Assembly: GCF_900103935.1 (NCBI RefSeq)
Contig: NZ_FNIC01000004.1
Coordinates: 347,220-411,219 of the forward strand
DNA from: Nocardioides szechwanensis
GTDB taxonomy: Bacteria; Actinomycetota; Actinomycetes; Propionibacteriales; Nocardioidaceae
Direction: 5' to 3'
DNA: 64,000 nucleotides
Numbering within the stretch: the stretch's first letter is position 1; every line of letters begins with the position of its first letter. Of this stretch, positions 62,372-64,000 are shown one piece after another. Both the position numbers and the translations under genes were made by a program. The notes beneath the pieces are model-generated. The model did no database searches and was not told the origin of the DNA. It saw nothing but the letters and a program-made list of their open reading frames with translations.

Positions 62372-62431
62372 CGCGGATCTCCAGGGGAAGGGGTGTCGGT
62401 CCGGCGGAAGCCTCGCCACCATAACCCCACA

Positions 62432-62447
62432 AGTAACACCAGTAACA
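62432..62447. repeat. short direct repeat AGTAACA x2 (9-bp spacing) in the 62372-62536 intergenic region
   Basis: AGTAACA occurs at 62432-62438 and 62441-62447 in an AT-richer patch of the divergent promoter between the glycosidase-like and TerD genes. It could be a regulator half-site pair. Nothing else obvious is in this 165-bp gap. Confidence 0.45.
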
Positions 62448-62536
62448 TCGGTTGCGGGCAACTACACCGCTGTAATTCACAAAGCGTGGCCGACGAGGTG
62501 TGCCCGGGTAGGTTCGGCCCAGCGAAGGAGGCGACG

Positions 62537-63103
62537 TTGATCGAGCTGACCAAGGGTCAGGAGCTGGTGCTGGCGACCGATGACGGGCGTCCGCGCAGCC
62601 GGATCCAGCTGGGCCTGGGCTGGGACAAGCTCTACACCGCGGGCGCCATGGGCACCGGCGCTCCCGACATCGACCTGGACGCCACCGCCGTGCAGTTCGC
62701 CGGCGAGCAGCTCTTCGACCTGGCGTTCTACAACAACCTGCAGACCCGCGACGGCTCCGTCGTACACCTCGGCGACAACCTCACCGGCCGAGGTGACGAC
62801 GACGACGAGGTCCTGACCGTGGACCTCGACCGCGTCTACCAGCGGGTCGACACGATCGTCTTCCTGGTGAGCAGCTACCACGGCCACAGCCTCGAGTGGA
62901 TCGACCGGGCCTACGTGCGCCTGCTCGACGAGGAGCGGGTCGAGTTCGCCCGGTTCCGCCTCACCGCGGGTGTCCCCGAGACGGGGCTGGTGATGGCCAA
63001 GCTCGTCCGTGACGAGGCGGGGTGGCGCCTGCGCGCCATCGGCGAAGGCATCGCCGTCACCGTCCCCACCGAGTCGGTCGACAAGCTGCGCCCGTTCCTC
63101 TAG
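62537..63103 (+). CDS. TerD-family (tellurium-resistance/stress) protein, 188 aa
   Basis: A TerD/TerZ-type calcium-binding beta-sandwich protein: LTKGQELVLATDDG (N-terminal strand), LGLGWDKL, DIDLDATAVQF with the Ca-site acids, NNLQTRDGSVVHLGDNLTG and the second site GRGDDDDEVLTVDL. It lies outside any ter operon; free-standing TerD proteins act in stress response in actinobacteria. Start TTG 62537 is supported by GGAGG 6 nt ahead, and the homology starts right at IELTKGQ. Confidence 0.92.
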   Translation: MIELTKGQELVLATDDGRPRSRIQLGLGWDKLYTAGAMGTGAPDIDLDATAVQFAGEQLFDLAFYNNLQTRDGSVVHLGDNLTGRGDDDDEVLTVDLDRVYQRVDTIVFLVSSYHGHSLEWIDRAYVRLLDEERVEFARFRLTAGVPETGLVMAKLVRDEAGWRLRAIGEGIAVTVPTESVDKLRPFL

Positions 63104-63168
63104 GCCCTTTCGCTGGCCGTGTCGAGGCAGGCGACTGTCCGCCGCGGGGGACTGTGGCCCGCGCGCGT

Positions 63169-63253
63169 AGCAACCCGGGTCTCGCCGTCAAGGAGCTTCG
63201 CCCGCTTCGCGGCGCCTTCGGCGTCCTTGACTGCGAGCCTCTCCCGGGTTGCT
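63169..63253. repeat. 85-bp nested inverted repeat
   Basis: Outer arms AGCAACCCGGG (63169-63179) and CCCGGGTTGCT (63243-63253) are perfect. Inner arms CTCGCCGTCAAGGA (63181-63194) and TCCTTGACTGCGAG (63224-63237) pair with one mismatch. The centre is GC-rich. It resembles a dispersed extragenic repeat more than a terminator. Confidence 0.85.
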
Positions 63254-63265
63254 GGGGCGGCGCAC

Positions 63266-63293
63266 GGGCGGCGGCGGCTTCGCCGCGCCGCCC
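63266..63293. repeat. GC-rich hairpin
   Basis: GGGCGGCG (63266-63273) and CGCCGCCC (63286-63293) form a perfect 8-bp stem with a 12-nt loop, immediately after the nested repeat. Confidence 0.6.
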
Positions 63294-63316
63294 GCACAAG
63301 CGCGGGCCCTTCCTAC

Positions 63317-63355
63317 GGTGGTTGAGGTGCGAGCGCAGCGAGCCTCGAAACCACC
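63317..63355. repeat. dispersed palindrome (compact copy; related to 29430-29491)
   Basis: GGTGGTTGAGGTGCGAGCG begins the element and AACCACC (63349-63355) ends it, with imperfect pairing through GAGG/CCTC. The reverse complement is found, enlarged, between the aminotransferase and pyrE genes. Confidence 0.8.
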
Positions 63356-63455
63356 CCCGAACCCCAAAGGTAAAGTCCCAGAAAGTTGCGGAAGCCCTTG
63401 TGGGTAAGGGGTTCTGAGCCCTTCGACTGTCGGTGGTCGATGCTGGAATAGTCCC

Positions 63456-64000
63456 ATGGCCAGCACCGGACACCGCACCGATCGGGACCACCCGATCCTC
63501 GCTGCCGTGTCCGCGATCCAGGCCGAGCTGCGCAGTGTCGAGCACGCGCCGGCGTGGTCGTTGTCCGACGACGAGACCCGATGCGCCTTGGTGGAGCTGA
63601 CCCGGCTCGTCGCCCAAGCCACCTCGCTGGAGCTCAAGGTCGCGGCCCACGCGGACCGCAACCAGGTCGGCGACGCGTCCGGTGCGACGTCGACGTCGGT
63701 GTGGTGGGCGAACCACACCCGCATGACCCAGCGCGAAGCCGCACGGAAGATCAAGCTCGCCAATGCCCTCGAGACCCACGACCCCGTCGCCCACGCGCTG
63801 GCGGCAGGCGACGTGCTGGTCGACCAAGCCCACGTGGTCACCGACGCCGTCGACGCCCTGCCCGACACCGTCCAGCCCGACGTCCGCACTCGAGCACGTG
63901 ACTACCTCCTCGAAGCCGCTGCGCACTACGACGCCCGCGCGCTGCGCATCCAGGGCCGACGGATCCTCGACGTCGTCGCCCCCGAGATCGGCGAGGCCGA
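63456..64000 (+). CDS. DUF222 / HNH-endonuclease-type protein, N-terminal part (partial, runs off right edge)
   Basis: The first 181 residues of a DUF222 protein: ETRCALVELTRLVAQATSLE, TSVWWANHTRMTQREAARKI, LANALETHDPVAHALAAGDV and VDQAHVVTDAVDALPD are the usual family run. Full proteins have about 400-500 residues and normally end in an HNH nuclease domain, which is beyond the window. These genes occur in many copies in actinobacterial genomes, and their role is unsettled. A repeat-rich gap precedes it. ATG 63456 has no convincing Shine-Dalgarno. Confidence 0.9.
   Translation, partial: MASTGHRTDRDHPILAAVSAIQAELRSVEHAPAWSLSDDETRCALVELTRLVAQATSLELKVAAHADRNQVGDASGATSTSVWWANHTRMTQREAARKIKLANALETHDPVAHALAAGDVLVDQAHVVTDAVDALPDTVQPDVRTRARDYLLEAAAHYDARALRIQGRRILDVVAPEIGEA

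Larger units (their letters stand above)
63104..63455. other. 352-bp gene-free gap rich in inverted repeats
   Basis: The gap between TerD and the DUF222 gene contains three hairpin elements described separately (63169-63253, 63266-63293, 63317-63355). Short open frames here have no Shine-Dalgarno or family resemblance. No promoter for the DUF222 gene is obvious; GAATAGTCCC precedes its ATG but is a weak -10 candidate. Confidence 0.7.

Overview
The window is 64 kb of high-GC (by eye about 70%), gene-dense DNA from an actinobacterium. The gene families and the gene order suggest the Nocardioidaceae, most likely Nocardioides or a close relative. This assignment is inferred from gene content: HspR/HAIR-controlled chaperones, class I lysyl-tRNA synthetase, F420-type oxidoreductases, DUF3151, DUF222/HNH, and many promoters whose -10 box lies 6-8 nt before the start codon. 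No tRNA, rRNA, insertion sequence, integrase or CRISPR array was seen.

Layout. 1-1.4 kb: the edge of a WXG100-like pair and a zinc-ribbon YjdM protein. 1.4-7.5 kb: a five-gene, translationally coupled catabolic operon (LLM oxidoreductase, DUF1214, SDR, sulfotransferase, amine-dehydrogenase-like enzyme) diverging from a SnoaL-like gene and an F420-type reductase across a perfect match to the KstR operator consensus. 7.6-15 kb: transporters with a MarR regulator, a SecD-P1-like lipoprotein, aldo/keto reductase, NUDIX, CapA-like and M28 proteins. 15.2-19.4 kb: dnaK-grpE-dnaJ-hspR behind a HAIR operator. 19.4-24.4 kb: a DUF445/Abi-alpha pair and a three-gene signalling operon. 24.6-27.2 kb: clpB with its own HAIR operator. 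27.2-38 kb: aminotransferase, pyrE, DedA, TrmH-family methyltransferase, two M14 carboxypeptidases, fba and a DHA2 exporter. 38.7-44.4 kb: DUF3151, an AbiEi-like/nuclease gene bracketed by two near-identical long palindromes, lysS, a diacylglycerol-kinase-like gene and purA. 44.5-48.7 kb: two tandem Ser/Thr kinases with outward-facing Asp-rich FG-GAP-type repeats. 48.7-50 kb: a decayed TetR/hydrolase pair. 50-60.9 kb: purD, purB, purC, purS and purQ interleaved with accessory genes, an acyl-CoA ligase and an MMPL C-terminal remnant. 60.9-64 kb: a DUF1906 cell-wall-type glycosidase, TerD, a repeat-rich gap and the start of a DUF222/HNH gene.

Two conserved actinobacterial blocks are visible: dnaK operon, clpB, pyrE, DedA, TrmH, fba, DUF3151, purA; and purD, purB, purC, purS, purQ. 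Housekeeping genes form the frame. The accessory material sits between them: the palindrome-flanked nuclease, the kinase pair, the carboxypeptidase pair and the gene remnants.

Intergenic DNA is unusually rich in long palindromes of several unrelated families. The best candidates for something undescribed are the palindrome-bracketed AbiEi/nuclease unit, the tandem kinase/FG-GAP receptors, the operon behind the KstR-type site, and the signalling operon whose histidine-kinase-like partner has Asn at the phospho-acceptor position.
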